A stretch of DNA of 64,000 nucleotides, taken from assembly GCA_037447655.1 (NCBI GenBank), contig JBBHKE010000565.1:62001-126000 (forward strand), written 5' to 3'. Source of the DNA: Zygnema cylindricum (lineage: Eukaryota; Streptophyta; Zygnematophyceae; Zygnematales; Zygnemataceae). The notes beneath the pieces were generated by a model that saw nothing but the letters and a program-made list of their open reading frames with translations, ran no database searches and was not told the DNA's origin. Below are positions 13,301 through 25,312 of this stretch, one piece after another. The number at the start of each line of letters is the position of its first letter. Position 1 is the stretch's first letter. Both the position numbers and the translations under genes were made by a program.

Positions 13301-14545
13301 TAGCGTGCTCACAAAGTGCAACGCCTTATCGACAAATTTGAAATTTGAAATTCAAAAACCAATTCAAAATTTCAACCCCCTCCTGCCAAAACCGTACAAA
13401 ACATCAACATTGAACAGTACAAACAATATTGGAATTTGTCTGCGGTTTAGATACACTTTATTTTCTGTGGATTTCAAGGGGACCAGTGCTGTTCCATGGA
13501 ATCATTGCTCTGAACTATTGATGAAAACATTGTTTAGGAAGTTCTCCATTGAAACATATAGCAATCCCATTCACTTGTGATATATAGTTATTTAATTATA
13601 TGCTGATAGTACCGGAGAAGGAAAATCGATTCTCCATTACGATACGCCATCCTCGTCTCCATTATTTTTTTTTAAGTTACACACGTGTTACGGTACAGTA
13701 ACTTACGTTTACGTAAAATCTTAGGGCAAAAAGTTGAATTGTTGAAAGAGAAAGTTGTTGACGCTACGCGAAATTTGGAACGACAAAAAAACAAGTGTGT
13801 AAGAATCATCGCCGACATTGTGTTTGGACGCTACGAAATAGTTTACAAAAGGTCAGTTTTTAATGCTACGAGGTCATTTTATTGGCTAGGAGATCAATTT
13901 TATTGGCTTCGAGCTTCTCCCCGCTTCCCAGAGCAGAGAGGTGACGTCGAATTTCTTGTTTGGCCACAAAACGTACGTGCTCGCAGATTCGTTACCTTGT
14001 GCATCGTTTCAGAGGAACGGAGTAACGAACTGCTCTCCCTTTCAATGAAAAAGCACCCTAAGAGTTTAGAATCTAGACGCTCACCAGTGTACAGAACTTT
14101 ACTGTTTGTAGGAGCTTTTGATGCAATTTCCGTACGATTCGAAGAAAGCAGGAAGAAGAAGGCTTCCGTGTAATTCATAGCCATGGAAACAGCCGGAAGC
14201 ATTGCAGGAGCTCGCACGTTTCACGAGAACTTTACACGTGTCATTTGTCATCCTTTCTTTAGACAGCTGGCTTTTTCTAATGCGAATAACATGGTGAATG
14301 TGTGTAGACGATTGTTTTATTTTGTTTTTTTAGTTCTTTGAAATTTGGATTAAAAAACATAGATAGAGTTTGATTTAAGTTGCAATAAAGACATTCGCTT
14401 GCAAATCTTCTTATTGTTGAAGATTGTATATATCAAAATTTGTCCGAAAAGTGACGACACTTTCTGGTATTAGAGGAGAATGCAAGTGTTAGAAACGGTC
14501 CTGAATTCATTAGTTTTACGTACTTTATTGAAACAGTGATAAGGA
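13301..14545. other. Upstream region of the 14.5-kb ORF; no recognised gene
   Basis: It holds an open frame at 13685-14173 (+, 162 codons) with a basic, Arg/Lys/Ser-rich product that matches no family I know. It could be chance or a fragment. The rest is presumably promoter and 5' UTR of the next gene, but no convincing TATA box or transcription start can be fixed by eye. Confidence 0.3.
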
Positions 14546-15115
14546 ATGGAGTCGAGAAAGAAGCCAAGTAAACCAAGGAAACTTCCAAAAGTTGAGGAAG
14601 AAGAGAAGGCAAACGATTTTTCTTCTCCATTGCCTTTGTTTCATGTTACTCGACATCCAGGGTTTTGTAAGAGCCCAGTTCAGATAGGTTACATATGGAA
14701 TGTTGATCATGAATTCAAAATTAGAGATTTAGGTCAATGGAAAAAGTTAACGGCACCGGTGCAAAAATTATTGGAAAAGGAGTCTGACAAGGTGGAAACT
14801 GATACTTTGAAAAAATCAGAAAACCCTAAAAGCATGAATGCTGAGTTACATCTTGTAAAAAAAGTTTGTGAATCGCATAAGAATGGAACAAACCAGGGTG
14901 TAAAGGCGATTTCTTGCAATACTGAGAAAAAAGTTAGGCGTACTGAGGAGGACGACGAGGGGGAGGGGGAGGGGGAGGAGGAGGAGGAGGAGGAGGAGGA
15001 GGAGGAGGAGAAGGAGAAGAAAATCTGTTTGAAAAAATGTCGAAAGCGTGGTATCAAAGTTCGTCATAAAGCTCCTCCTCTCGAAGTGAACCAAAATGTG
15101 ACGACTAGAGAGGGA

Positions 15116-15146
<31 letters not shown>

Positions 15147-17656
15147 GCAGATGGGAGTTGCTGAATGCAAATGGTTCAATAAGGAGAAAGGCTATCAGTA
15201 GACCGACCGATTCACCGACGGAGTCTCCGTCAGGACCGTTGAGGGGAGAGGGAGAGAGGGAGGGGGAGGAGGGAAAGGTGCTTCACGTATTGAATTCTGT
15301 TAATAATCAGGAAAGTAGTAGAGCCTCTGAAAAGGAGGAAGACGAAAGTATCTCTCTCCCTCACCGTACACAAGATGAGGATTTGGAGCTTCATAAGAAA
15401 AATCAGGACTGTGACAAGAGAGGCTTTGTAAATAGTGTGATAAAGGTAGGAAAAAGAGGGAGAGCATCAAAAATAACTAAGGTTTTAAATGAATGTGGGA
15501 AGCTCCAGAGTCTCATTTCTGAAGAGAATTATCCCAATGACCTCCTTCTTGTCTCGAGAGAGATAAAACGAATGCAGTTAGGGTTGAGGAGTAAGAGGAG
15601 TAAGGGCGACCTGAGAGATGGGAGGAGTGGCAGAAAAGGAGTAGAGAGCGAGATCGCACAAAGACAGGGGAGTCTTGAGCTTAATGTTCCCTTGGAAATC
15701 GATAAAGAAGATGCAAATGCAATAGCCAATATGGGGCCTGAGGAGGAAATTCAAGGACAAAGTGTGGCGGAGAAGAGAGAGAGAGGGAATCCCGCTACAA
15801 ATGAATTGGTTGATTCGAAATGTGAAAAAAATGGAGAGGAGAGTGATTGGGAGGGACAGGAGGATGGGGGAAATTTGCTGTTGTCACTAGCAAACCTTCA
15901 GGAGAAAGTCGAGGAGTTGAAGTATTCACTGGAAGATGAGATAGGAGTGATGCTTTGGATAGTAGGAGAGGATGGAGAGTGGGTAAACATGCCAGATGTG
16001 ACTCATAACAGCCAAGAACATAGTGATGGACAATCCTGTCTTGGTAGTGTGAAAATGTGCTTTATTGGGCCTCTACCAGGGAAAGGAAATGGCAAAAAAC
16101 CTCAAAAGAAACGGACTTTGGAGGACCTTCTCAGAAGCTCACCAAAGTCTTGTTTGCGAAATAAAAATAAGGAAGAGAGTGGAGGACTAATAATGCAGGA
16201 GTTTTTGCCTGGCAATGGGGTTCCTCTATTTCAACAGAGAAAACGAATGAAGGTTGCGTTCCGCCAAGGAGGTCAGATTATTGACATGGAATCGTTTAGA
16301 GGAAAAGACAAGGAATACATTTTGGGTAAACCTGCCAGTGGAGTAGGTGAAGGTCCAGGAGAACCAAAACCAAGTGGCAAAGGTGAGCCTCAAAAAGTGG
16401 CAGTGGTTTGTAAAAAGAGGACTGGCTTCAATGGTCTACTAGGCCAAAAAGGAGAGAAAGAGAGGAGGAGAGTAGGAAAAACTGGAGGAGGAGGTGAAGG
16501 TCCAAGGGAACCAAAACCAAATAGTGAAGATGAGCCTCAAAATGTGGTAGTGGCTTGGAGAAAGAGGACTGCATGTGATGGTCTGCAAGACCAAAAGAGA
16601 GATAAAGAGAGAAGAAGAGGAAAAACTGGAGGAGTAGGTGAAAGTGAACCTGGACAAGTGGCGGGGGCTTGTAAAAAAGGGACTGCCCTTGATGGTTCAC
16701 AAGACCGAAAGAGAGAAAGAGAGAGGAAACTTTGGAGAAGTGAAAAGACTGAACGAGTAGTTAGAGTAGGTAACAGTCCAAGGGAACCAAAACCACGCGG
16801 TGAAGGTGAGCCTGGACAAGTGGCAATTGCTTGTAGAACGGGGAATGCCTTCGATAGTTTGCAGGACCAGACGAGAGAAGGAGAAAGAAGTGTTTGGAGA
16901 GAAGGAAAGACTGGAGGAGCAGTAGTTCCAGGGATTCCAAAACAGAATGGTGAAGGTGAGCCTGGAAAAGTGGCAGTGGCCTGGAGAAAGAGGATTGGGT
17001 CTGACGTTCTGAGGGGTGGAAAACGGAAAAAAGAGAGCAGTGTTTGGGGAAGAGGAAAGACTGGGGGAGCAGATGACGGTCTACACGAGCCAAAACCAAA
17101 AGTTGAAGGTGAGCCTGGACAAAAGACAGTGGCTTTTAGAAAGAGGACTGGGTTTGATGGTCCGCGAGACCAGACAAGAGAAATAGAGAGAAGGAGAAGA
17201 GGAAAACTTGGAGGAGTAGGTGAAGGTCCAGGGAAACCAGAACCAGATAGTGAAGGTGAGCCTCGAAAAGGAGCAGTGGCTTGGAGAAAGAGGGCTGGAT
17301 GTGATGGTCTGCAATATCAAAAGAGAGAAAAAGAGAGAAGAAGAAGAGGAAAAACTGGAGGAGTAGGTGAAAGCGAGCCTGAACAAGTGGCAGTGGCTTG
17401 TAGAAAGGGGACCGCCTTTGATAATTCACAAGACCGAAAGAGGGAAAGAGAGAAAAGTCTCCGGAAAAGTGGAAAGGCGGGAGGAGTAGTAGTAGTAGGT
17501 AAAGGCTCAAAGGAACCAAAATCAAATGGCGAAGGTGAGCCTGGACAAGTGGCGGTGGCTTCTAGAAAGAGAACTCAGTTTGACGGTCCGCGAGACCGAA
17601 AGAGAGAATTGCAGAGAAATGTTCGGAGAAGAGGAAAGACTGGAGGAGTAGGTTAG
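14546..17656 (+). CDS. Hypothetical highly charged protein with ~9 C-terminal repeats of ~50 residues
   Basis: A single intronless frame of 1036 codons. The start ATG at 14546 is preceded directly by in-frame stops (TGA, TAA), which supports it unless an acceptor lies just upstream. The N-terminal ~80 residues (including PGFCKSPVQIGYIWNVDHEF) look globular and match no family I know. An acidic tract (Glu/Gly, about residues 130-158), basic and acidic low-complexity stretches and a short predicted helix (NLQEKVEELKYSLEDE) follow. From about residue 590 to the end a ~50-residue unit repeats about nine times. Its core is EPKP-x-GEGEPGQVAVA-x-RKRT, then (F/C)DG-x-x-DQKRE-x-ERRR and GKTGGVG. Short units beginning GESEP occur at positions 3 and 8, suggesting block duplication. 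The length of the open frame and its purine-biased codons argue for a real gene. The composition suggests a nuclear, possibly nucleic-acid-associated protein; that is inference only. Confidence 0.7.
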
Positions 17657-17875
17657 GGAAGAAGGACACACTATTGAAGGATGAGGCAAGAAAACACAAG
17701 GTACAGAGTTAGTTTAGCAACCGGGGTAAAGGGCTCAGAATTGAAAGAGAGTGTGGAGAAACATATGGATAGGGAAGAACCTGCTTTAGAACCTGGGAAA
17801 GTTTCGGGGTCTGACGAACTGGAGGATGTAGAGGAAATAGACATGGAAAGGGCAGAGGAAAATCTTGAGGAATAA
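17657..17875 (+). pseudogene. In-frame continuation of the repeat-protein ORF after two stop codons
   Basis: The frame of the preceding 1036-codon ORF meets TAG at 17654-17656 and TGA 15 bases further on, then stays open for 65 codons from ATG 17681 to TAA 17873-17875. The product is Glu/Lys-rich (for example KVSGSDELEDVEEIDMERAE), with the same composition as the main ORF. The gap between the parts is too short (about 32 bases) to be an intron. I read it as former coding sequence now cut off by stops, or as 3' UTR of like composition. Confidence 0.35.
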
Positions 17876-19474
17876 GAGAGAGGACAATATATGCGTACGG
17901 GTAAAGAGAGAACTAATGAGGACAGGGTGGAGGAAGATGCAATTGGTGTGGTGTACATTCATTACTTAACATGAAAAAGCAGGTCATTGACGAATGTGTT
18001 CTACAGCCAGTTATCTATTTCCTTAGGTAAGTCTTGTATGAACTGAACTTGCCTTTGTAGAGCTCGCTGATGCCTTGCTTATTGCATTTTTCAAAATTAT
18101 TTTTTCAAAAAAGGTATATGGTTTTGGGTTATGCTCCGTGCTATGACCTGAGGACCTTAAGGGTGTTAATTGTGATCGCCAAAATGAAACGGGTTTCGGG
18201 TTTCTTTGGCAGCTTGAGGTCCCCAGAGAGTCAACGGGAGGCTTCTCTCTAGATCGGACATTCACTACGCTGGCCATGGCTATTTGAGTTAATCACTCTA
18301 ATTCGAGTGAGTGTTTTTTCTTACCTATGATCAGAAATTAGTTCTAATAACACTGATTAGTTAAGTGGCCCATAATATTTAACGTAGTTATAAATCGACG
18401 TTTTAAAAAATTGTTCAAATGGACTAATGACCTCATCTTGACGTCAATATTATTCCTTCAAGCCATATTAGGTTTGTGGATTCGTTACTAAAAATCATTA
18501 AGTAGTGTCACTATGGTTGACTTGATACGCCATGTCGCCCAATGGCCGATTTACTTATAAATTAGCTAAAATCTATAACATACTGAACGGACCTATAAAA
18601 TATTGTTCATACCCTTTTAATTGTTCCACTACAAAGATAAGCAGTGTGGAAAGTTCAATTTGGAAGTAAAAAAAATATTGTTGAAAAAAACCTAAACCTA
18701 AATCTAAACCTGTTCTTTATTCCGAATAAAAGAGTGTAGAGTTTTTTAGCACTTTTTTCAGTTTAGCTTTCAACACACAATTTACTGGAAGCAAGCGAAC
18801 TCCTAGGATGATGGTAGGAAGAAGGAAACTGATGTGAAGCAAACATGACTTTCATATTATACCCAAATATCAATTTTTTTACCATGAATGGAGAAAAATT
18901 GGATTACCGGATATCCGCTTATCCTCGTCTTAAATGGTACATAGCTATTCCGGTAAGTTATATTATAGTTTATACTTTATCTGAGTGTATGTCCTAACAT
19001 TTTTTATATTTTGCTTTTTTGATAGTACAGAATTTGGACGATTAGGTGAGAATTGCACATGACGGTGGGTTGAGGCCTCTCTTGGAATTGCTACACTGGC
19101 CAACCCTAATAAGAGTTAATCACTCTAATTTGGGTGAGTTCTTTTTCAACCCAAAATCATAATTTATTTTTGATAACATTGTCCAGTTAGGTGGCGCATA
19201 ATAAGCCAGGTTGGAAAACATAATTTAGTCTTATTCTAACAAAGTGTTTAGACTAATAATAGTTCACTAACTTTAATAGTGATGGGTGATTTTAAGAATG
19301 GTTCACTCCACAACAGTTTGCCTTTGCCTTGTACAATTAAGCAGATAACGAGGGTTCCTCGCTAATATTTGTCCATGTCCTTAATTTGTTGTTTTTGTTT
19401 GTAATTTTCTATTTGTAGTGTTGTTAATTTTCGTTTTGACACAGTTGTTTAAAAACAAGTACCAAAAGTCATTT
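17876..19474. other. Intergenic, with two related ~120-bp blocks
   Basis: No gene is recognised. The segments near 18265-18380 and 19085-19205 are diverged direct repeats: both contain a ctggcca motif followed by gagttaatcactctaatt, then ggtgagt-like and taataacatt-like sequence and agt-aggtggc-cataata. They look like two copies of an old dispersed repeat. Confidence 0.4.
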
Positions 19475-19870
19475 GTTCGAGTGGCTCAAATGAATATGAG
19501 ATTATCAGAGCATATCATGCAGAATCATTTCCACATACATGTCTTCTTTTTGTATTGAAGGGATTTTTTGCCGGTTTATGTTTCATTTCTCGTCAAAGTC
19601 TTTGGTAGTTTTCAAATTTATGACTAGCTTTCATGTTATTATCTGCAGATACCACAAACTGATATATTGCGAATGATCCCTGAGAATATATCCACGGGAT
19701 TCTCCTGTCAAGACTTCGATATTCTTTTGGAGTTTCGGTGCTGAGCTGATTTGTTTTACGGCTCAGGATATCGATATATTTTGTAAAGATGTTTTTCATG
19801 AGGACATTAATGTTCTCCCGTGCCCGTCTTCTCGGAGTCTGTAAAAGTCGTTCTTTCGGTTCCTCTAAAA
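19475..19870 (+). pseudogene. Decayed duplicate of the 3' end of the ARIA/ABAP1-like gene
   Basis: The segment is colinear with 1600-2060. It matches part of exon 3 (gcatatcatgca-aatc and catacatgt-ttctttttgtattg), the last intron (gttttcaaatttatgact), the acceptor (tgcagatacca), the last exon (ttgcgaatgatccctga then gaatatatccac) and the start of the 3' UTR (gagtctgtaaaagtcgt). The frame is broken by several small indels and substitutions. Because the intron is retained, this is a DNA-level duplication, not a retrocopy. Confidence 0.85.
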
Positions 19871-19892
19871 AACCCTAAAAAACCCTAAAGGT
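19865..19892 (+). repeat. Short interstitial run of plant telomere-like units
   Basis: Two adjacent copies of aaaccctaaa-type sequence lie directly at the end of the duplicated ARIA-like segment. This is too short to indicate a former chromosome end and may simply be a telo-box-like motif. Confidence 0.35.
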
Positions 19893-22378
19893 TCCTCTTC
19901 TACTTTCGACAAAAGGTGATGTCAGTCTTAGTTGGATATTTAAGGGCCTTCTTAGTGTGGAATACATCTATTAGCGTGCATACGCACCTTCTTAGCAGGT
20001 ATATATGTATTTAGAGTGAGAGTATTCGACCTATTGTAGTATTTTTTAAATGCGTACCTCTGTGAAACCGTAAAAGGATGTATAAACCTCATTTAGTTAT
20101 ACTGACCCTGTTGGTAATGAGTGTCAAATAATCATGTCTTTAATGTGAAATTAGTGTTGCTTTGTCTTTAAAACCTTAAGTGGCATATGCTATCAGTTCC
20201 AAACAGATAATTAGCATCAACTAACACAACCATTTCTATAAGTAGGTTCAAATTTCTACAATAAAGGGTGGAAAACGAGACTAATAAATGATAGTCGCAA
20301 GTTCCAACCAGCATTTGTTTAAACAATGTGTGAATGGAAGAAGAGACAACTTTACATCCTACAAATTTATAGAAACTCGGTTTTCCGTACGAAAACCAAA
20401 TATTTTGTACTTAGACATACAAATGTATACCTCTAAGATGAAAATGATTTGAAATTTATTTATACCACCTTAAGAGTAGACATATCCCACCCTCTATATA
20501 TATATATATCTCACTTACAAGCCTTTGGAAAGATAAGCTCACATATTTTTTTTTCTCGATAAAACACAAAAAGTACGGAAGTACTTGCTGGTTAAATGAC
20601 ATATGACTGTTTTTTGTTCCCATATCTCATGTCCGTCATATGTATCTTTCACATCAAGGAAGAACGAAAGTGTACATGTTATCATTTGATTGACTTTTTT
20701 TTTATTTTTATTTATTTGTTTGTTCGTCTTATTTTTCTATTGGTCAATTTTAATATGTATAACGGACCCATGATTGGCTAGTGGCGGTTAATCGATTATT
20801 GAGAAAATGTCACAATATGAAACTCTTATCAGAAAAATAGAGAAATATAATCTTCTGATAACGGTCGTAATTGCAACCACGAAAAGCGTCGTGGATAGAG
20901 AGGTATAAGTAAAAAAAACGGCCATGTTCTGAATAGAGACTTTATTAGACAAAAAAGGAAGTTCTATATTCTGGTGTCACATATAAATCCTATATTATGG
21001 TGCCCCAAAACGTGCCTCTAATTAATGCGACAAGACGAGGATGTGCAACCTAGTAAGCCCTCACATGCTACACTATATTTGATTATTAACGCTGATTTTT
21101 GTCGCTTAAATCAGCTTAAACTGAAACCGAAAAGGAAAAGAAAAGCGAATAAAGACGGATATGGAAAAATAAAGGGAATCAAAAAGCAGAAATGTGTGCA
21201 CACAGAAAAACTGATATGAATAGCAAAGCAACACTAAAGTAATAGCGGTATACGGTTTACTTACCTGTCACAATGCAGACATTTTAACAATAACGTTGTT
21301 TTTTTTCTTTTTTTTTAACAGTAATCTTGTTTTATTACTGTTTGCCACCAATTTCAGCAAGATGCTTTCAACGACACAAATGCCGGTCAATGAAAGTCTT
21401 GAATGGATAAATTGCCAATCTTTATTGGTGAAAATGTAAAAAAAAAAATGTGTTACATGTAGGAAATTGCAATCTAATAATTTAAGTTGCTATAGTACTT
21501 TGGTCAGATTCCTTGGGGTAGGGAAGAAATCATCATCCACAGTAATTTAGTTCAAAAACGAGTGTCGTAACATGGAGGCAATATAACAAACAAATTCCCT
21601 CGATAGGTAGAGGGCGAATCCCCTCGTCTCAGAAGCTCGTTCTCTTTCCTTGGTTTTTCCCGGCTTTTCTCTTCTTGTCTTCTCTTGACTTATCTTTTCT
21701 TGTCTTGTCTTTTCTTTTTTTCTTTTCTTTTCTTGTAAGGGATGCATGAATGGGAGACAGAGGACTGCATTCGAGATCGAAAGTCCCCCGACCCGATAAA
21801 CGGTGGAGGAATGTAATAATCAAAGGTGGAAAGAGATGAGACAAAAGGTACGGATGAGAGGGGAGGTACAGGAGAGGTAAAACGGACGATGATTGAAAAA
21901 CCTCCTCAAAATAGCCAAAACCACCCGAGGGTCGGGAAGCTTGGAGGGATTTTCTACATGGGACAAATCAATATGAAGGGCAAAATCAAGAAACTGGGTC
22001 TAGAAACACAAACTTGGACGGTTGAACGGAAAGGTTAAGTTCTGTGAGGCGATTTCCGTAAAAGCTGTAGAGCGACATGACCTAGACCACAAAGTCAAAA
22101 ACAAATGTTCGCCATCCACCATAGGGGAAAAGAGAAGAAGGGAAGCGACAGGAAGGGAAGAGACAAGAAGGAAAGTGGGAGGGCGCGGTAATGAGCAAGG
22201 GCTAATAAAGGATCGCCAAAAGGGTTGGTCCGATGGATCACAGGTGCCGGTCGTAAAGGAAAGAGAAACCAAATCACCCGAGAAAGAGAGGTGACTGGTC
22301 AAAGAATAAAAGGCTCGCACGAAAGGAAAAGTCGGGAATCGAGGAGGCGGCCATTAGCTCTGAAAAAATAACATTTCA
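19893..22378. other. Intergenic, nothing recognised
   Basis: AT-rich with microsatellite-like patches (ta repeats near 20500, a ttcttgtcttttct-type pyrimidine tract at 21650-21735). Several open frames between 21.8 and 22.3 kb are purine-rich and Lys/Arg/Glu-biased (for example 22022-22294 +), but they lack motifs and a clear start context. They could be fragments of a decayed gene resembling the charged proteins nearby. Confidence 0.35.
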
Positions 22379-22920
22379 TTTTGCCTTGTTATCGTTTTTG
22401 TTTCTTCCCCCGACATGTAGTTTTTCAGTTTTTGCCATGCTACTTCCTTTTGTTCCCATGGACTCAGATGGTTTACCATCGCGCTTTTTAATAAAGTCAG
22501 TCATTTTTTTTTGTTTTTTTTTTATATATATAAATGACATGGGAAACACCAACGTGAGGGAAATCTTGCAAAGCCAGAATACCGTGGACCATGGCCTCAA
22601 ACAAACTGAGTGCAAGAAAGAATGTTTGCAGTGTAAGGAAACAATGGTACGGACATTGATGATATTACAATATCGATATAGTTATATCACGATTATCAGC
22701 AACACAGTATGTCGAAGAGATATATCGGTTATTGAGGGTCACCTAAAATTTTAGAAAAAGATGCAGGATAAATTAAAAAGCACGATGGTAAACCATCTGA
22801 GTCCGGGGGGTACAAAAGGGATGGCATGGCCAAAACCGAAAAACTACCAGGACAATAAAAACCAAGCAGAGCGAAAACAACACAACAACAAAAAAGGAAA
22901 TAACAACAAGGCAAATAAAA
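22379..22920. repeat. Fold-back (inverted-repeat) element
   Basis: The left arm 22417-22493 and right arm 22770-22848 are near reverse complements. Both contain gactcagatggtttaccatc (or its complement), gtagtttttc-gttttt-gccatgc and cttttgt-c. Weaker complementarity extends outward, to ttttgccttgtt near 22379 and caacaaggcaaa near 22908. The spacer is about 275 bp and contains gatatatcg-like palindromes. It could be a MITE/foldback transposon or a hairpin-RNA source. Confidence 0.6.
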
Positions 22921-24872
22921 GCACCCAAACCCTAAAATGAAAAGCACAGCAACTCACAAAACCAAAACTACAACCCCAACCCCAACTCAATTAATGCAAC
23001 ACTAAAAACTGTATTTGCATGCGAGCATTGCAAATTAAAAATGCAGATATAAGACATAGCATTCATCGCTGGTTTTTGCTGTTTAAATATTTATGCATTA
23101 TCAACATGGTAGTCAATCGTTCTCATTTACCTTTAATCTATTTGACTCCTTACAACAATGTCTACCTTATGTCCATTTACAAAAGGTAAATACATTTACG
23201 AGGTACATTTTACACGCTTAGAGATGTTAATCACTACAAAACTTAAAAACACACCCTCAAAGGCAAAAAATGATATCTTTTATCAAGGATCGTTTCTGAC
23301 TTTGTGAGGGCTGTCAACCGATATGGGTCTCAAAGTCATCCTAAACTTCGTGAAAACTCGAAGACAAAATTCCCCAAAACCTCCTCAACTAAACATCGAG
23401 CTCAACATCAGAAAAAAAGGAGTGCATTATACACTAAATATTTTGATTTGTGTTTCAATCTAGGTCTTAGATGCACTGCGACAACTTGCCAAACTTTGTC
23501 ATTTTAAGCGATTTGTGACCCAATATCTCAATTCCAAAACTTCTGCCTTTCATAGCTTTGCCTTTCAATAGGCTTTCCATATCTACAGGAGTTCCAGTTC
23601 TCAGACCAAATTTCAGAACAATCAGATAACTACGCAGGAGGTGTTAAACCTTCAAAGGCACACAAACTGATTAACAAATCAAACCATTCCGAGTTATCAG
23701 TTTCATAAAAGTCAAAAACTGCTACATGTAGCCAATCTCAATTAGAAACTGCTAGCGATATAGCTTTCCAAACTCAGATCCAGTACCATAGATAACTCAC
23801 TATATTATTTACTCGTATTCTCGTATATATAAATAACTCGTATAATATACTCGTATTCTTTATGCGGGTGCTGATTAACAAACGAATATTGACTAAGATA
23901 TCATGCATCAAAATGATTAATGCAGCAACAACAACATCCAAAAATCACAACATTTAATACCTTATAAAACTCTTGTCTAGAGTCTGAATGAATTGATTCT
24001 TTGATTGCATTGGAACAAATGATTGTTTCATCACAAGTGAGTGATCCTCTTGGTTTTATTTCATTTTGTAGATCCTAAGTACAGGACAGTCCAGGGCAGT
24101 CTCCTCTGGCTGCTGGTCATAGACTAGAGTAGTCTAACATTCAACTAACTTCTACCTCATACTCTCAACAGCTCTACTATTTGCCATTATCTACCATGCA
24201 CTCATATTTCTGGATAGTTTTCTCTTCGAGAGAAATTGCAGATTCTCTTCGATCCTAGAATTGCTACCAGAAGTGGAGTGATGATCTTGCCCCTAGTCCC
24301 TTCGCCAAATCAGCATTATTTTGTCCATTCTTTAATCCTTTTTTAGGGTTTGACAGGGTCACAAAACATTTCCAATTCCCACGAAAACCGTTGAATCTTC
24401 CGTTGCTCGGTGCACAGTCGACCAGCCTTGTCTCGTACTCGCCCGTCCACACTGTATTTCCGTTAAGCAGTTCTTTCAGTTTACTGATCCCGAACACTAC
24501 AAATAGTAAATGTTGAATCTTTCTGACCGAATATAACTATGTACAGAACCGATCTCACTTCAACTCTTCAATTCTAATTTCCAAACCATTTTACTATCCT
24601 GCTATTTCAACCTACATTGACATTAGCCACATTATTTATGGCAAACATGCGTCTAATTACGTGCAAACCATTTACCGTACACGTATACCTACGAGCTCTT
24701 CTTCTGCAAGAATAGAAGTAGAGATTTGCGATATACAAACATTGTTAATTCACAATATTTGTGTGATTGAAATTCCACTATGGGTGACCTAGCGAGACAG
24801 CCATGTACTTTCTTGGTCTCTGTATTGTGTACTGCGATGGTAATAGTGTAGTGGGGGATAAAACTGGAAATC
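22921..24872. other. Downstream of the multidomain gene; no clear gene
   Basis: Probably 3' UTR and intergenic DNA. One minus-strand open frame at 24264-24497 (78 codons) is preceded by an acceptor-like tactatttgtag. It reads like protein, including FNGFRGNWKCFVTLSNPKK, which faintly resembles the strand part of an AP2 domain. It might be an extra downstream exon of the minus-strand gene used when the 24873 stop is skipped, but this is weak. Confidence 0.3.
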
Positions 24873-25312
24873 CTATTGCATTGTTTGCTGAGCTAGACGT
24901 TCTACAGTCATTTGCTCGTCCACCATTGTGTAAGATCCTTCATTGCTATTATGAGAAATTGTTAAAGACGGGTTTCGCATAGTAGCAACAGAAGAAGAAG
25001 GAAAAGGAGAAGAAGAAGAAAAATCCTTCACAGTGTTCCGAGATTCAAAACCCGGCGGTAATTTTTTTTCTGCCCTACGAGGCGAAGTAAAATCTGTCTG
25101 AGTTCGTGAAATGGGAGGAGGACGTATAATTGATTTGCCCAAAGTGTTGACAATATCAGTCGAATGGAAAGCTTGTTCAGAATGACTGGGATGAGAAGAC
25201 GCAACTGCAAAAAGCGCAGAAGGAAGAGGTGGGTTTAATCCAATAGCACCAAAAATTGAATGAGAACTGGTAGAACGAAAACTGGGAGAAGGAAGTGGTT
25301 GTTGATCTCGAT
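24873..25312 (-). CDS. Exon 9: C-terminal Ser/Pro-rich exon
   Basis: From acceptor ttaacaag|at, joining codon phase 1 with exon 8, open for 146 codons to TAG at 24873-24875. The product is Ser/Pro-rich (PLPSPSFRSTSSHS, SIIRPPPISRTQ) with no known domain. The same frame is open upstream apart from the single TAA at 25317-25319, inside the optional 192-bp intron. Confidence 0.5.

Noticed and set aside
13685-14173. 162-codon frame as a 5' exon of the repeat-protein gene
   Set aside because: No convincing donor/acceptor joins it to 14546 and stops directly precede the ATG there.
16428-17525. Minus-strand frames of 70-130 codons, Leu/Phe/Ser-rich
   Set aside because: Antisense of the purine-rich repeat ORF; repetitive only because the sense strand is.
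20490-20512. Short ta-repeat and other AT runs as regulatory elements
   Set aside because: Simple sequence in AT-rich DNA, no supporting context.
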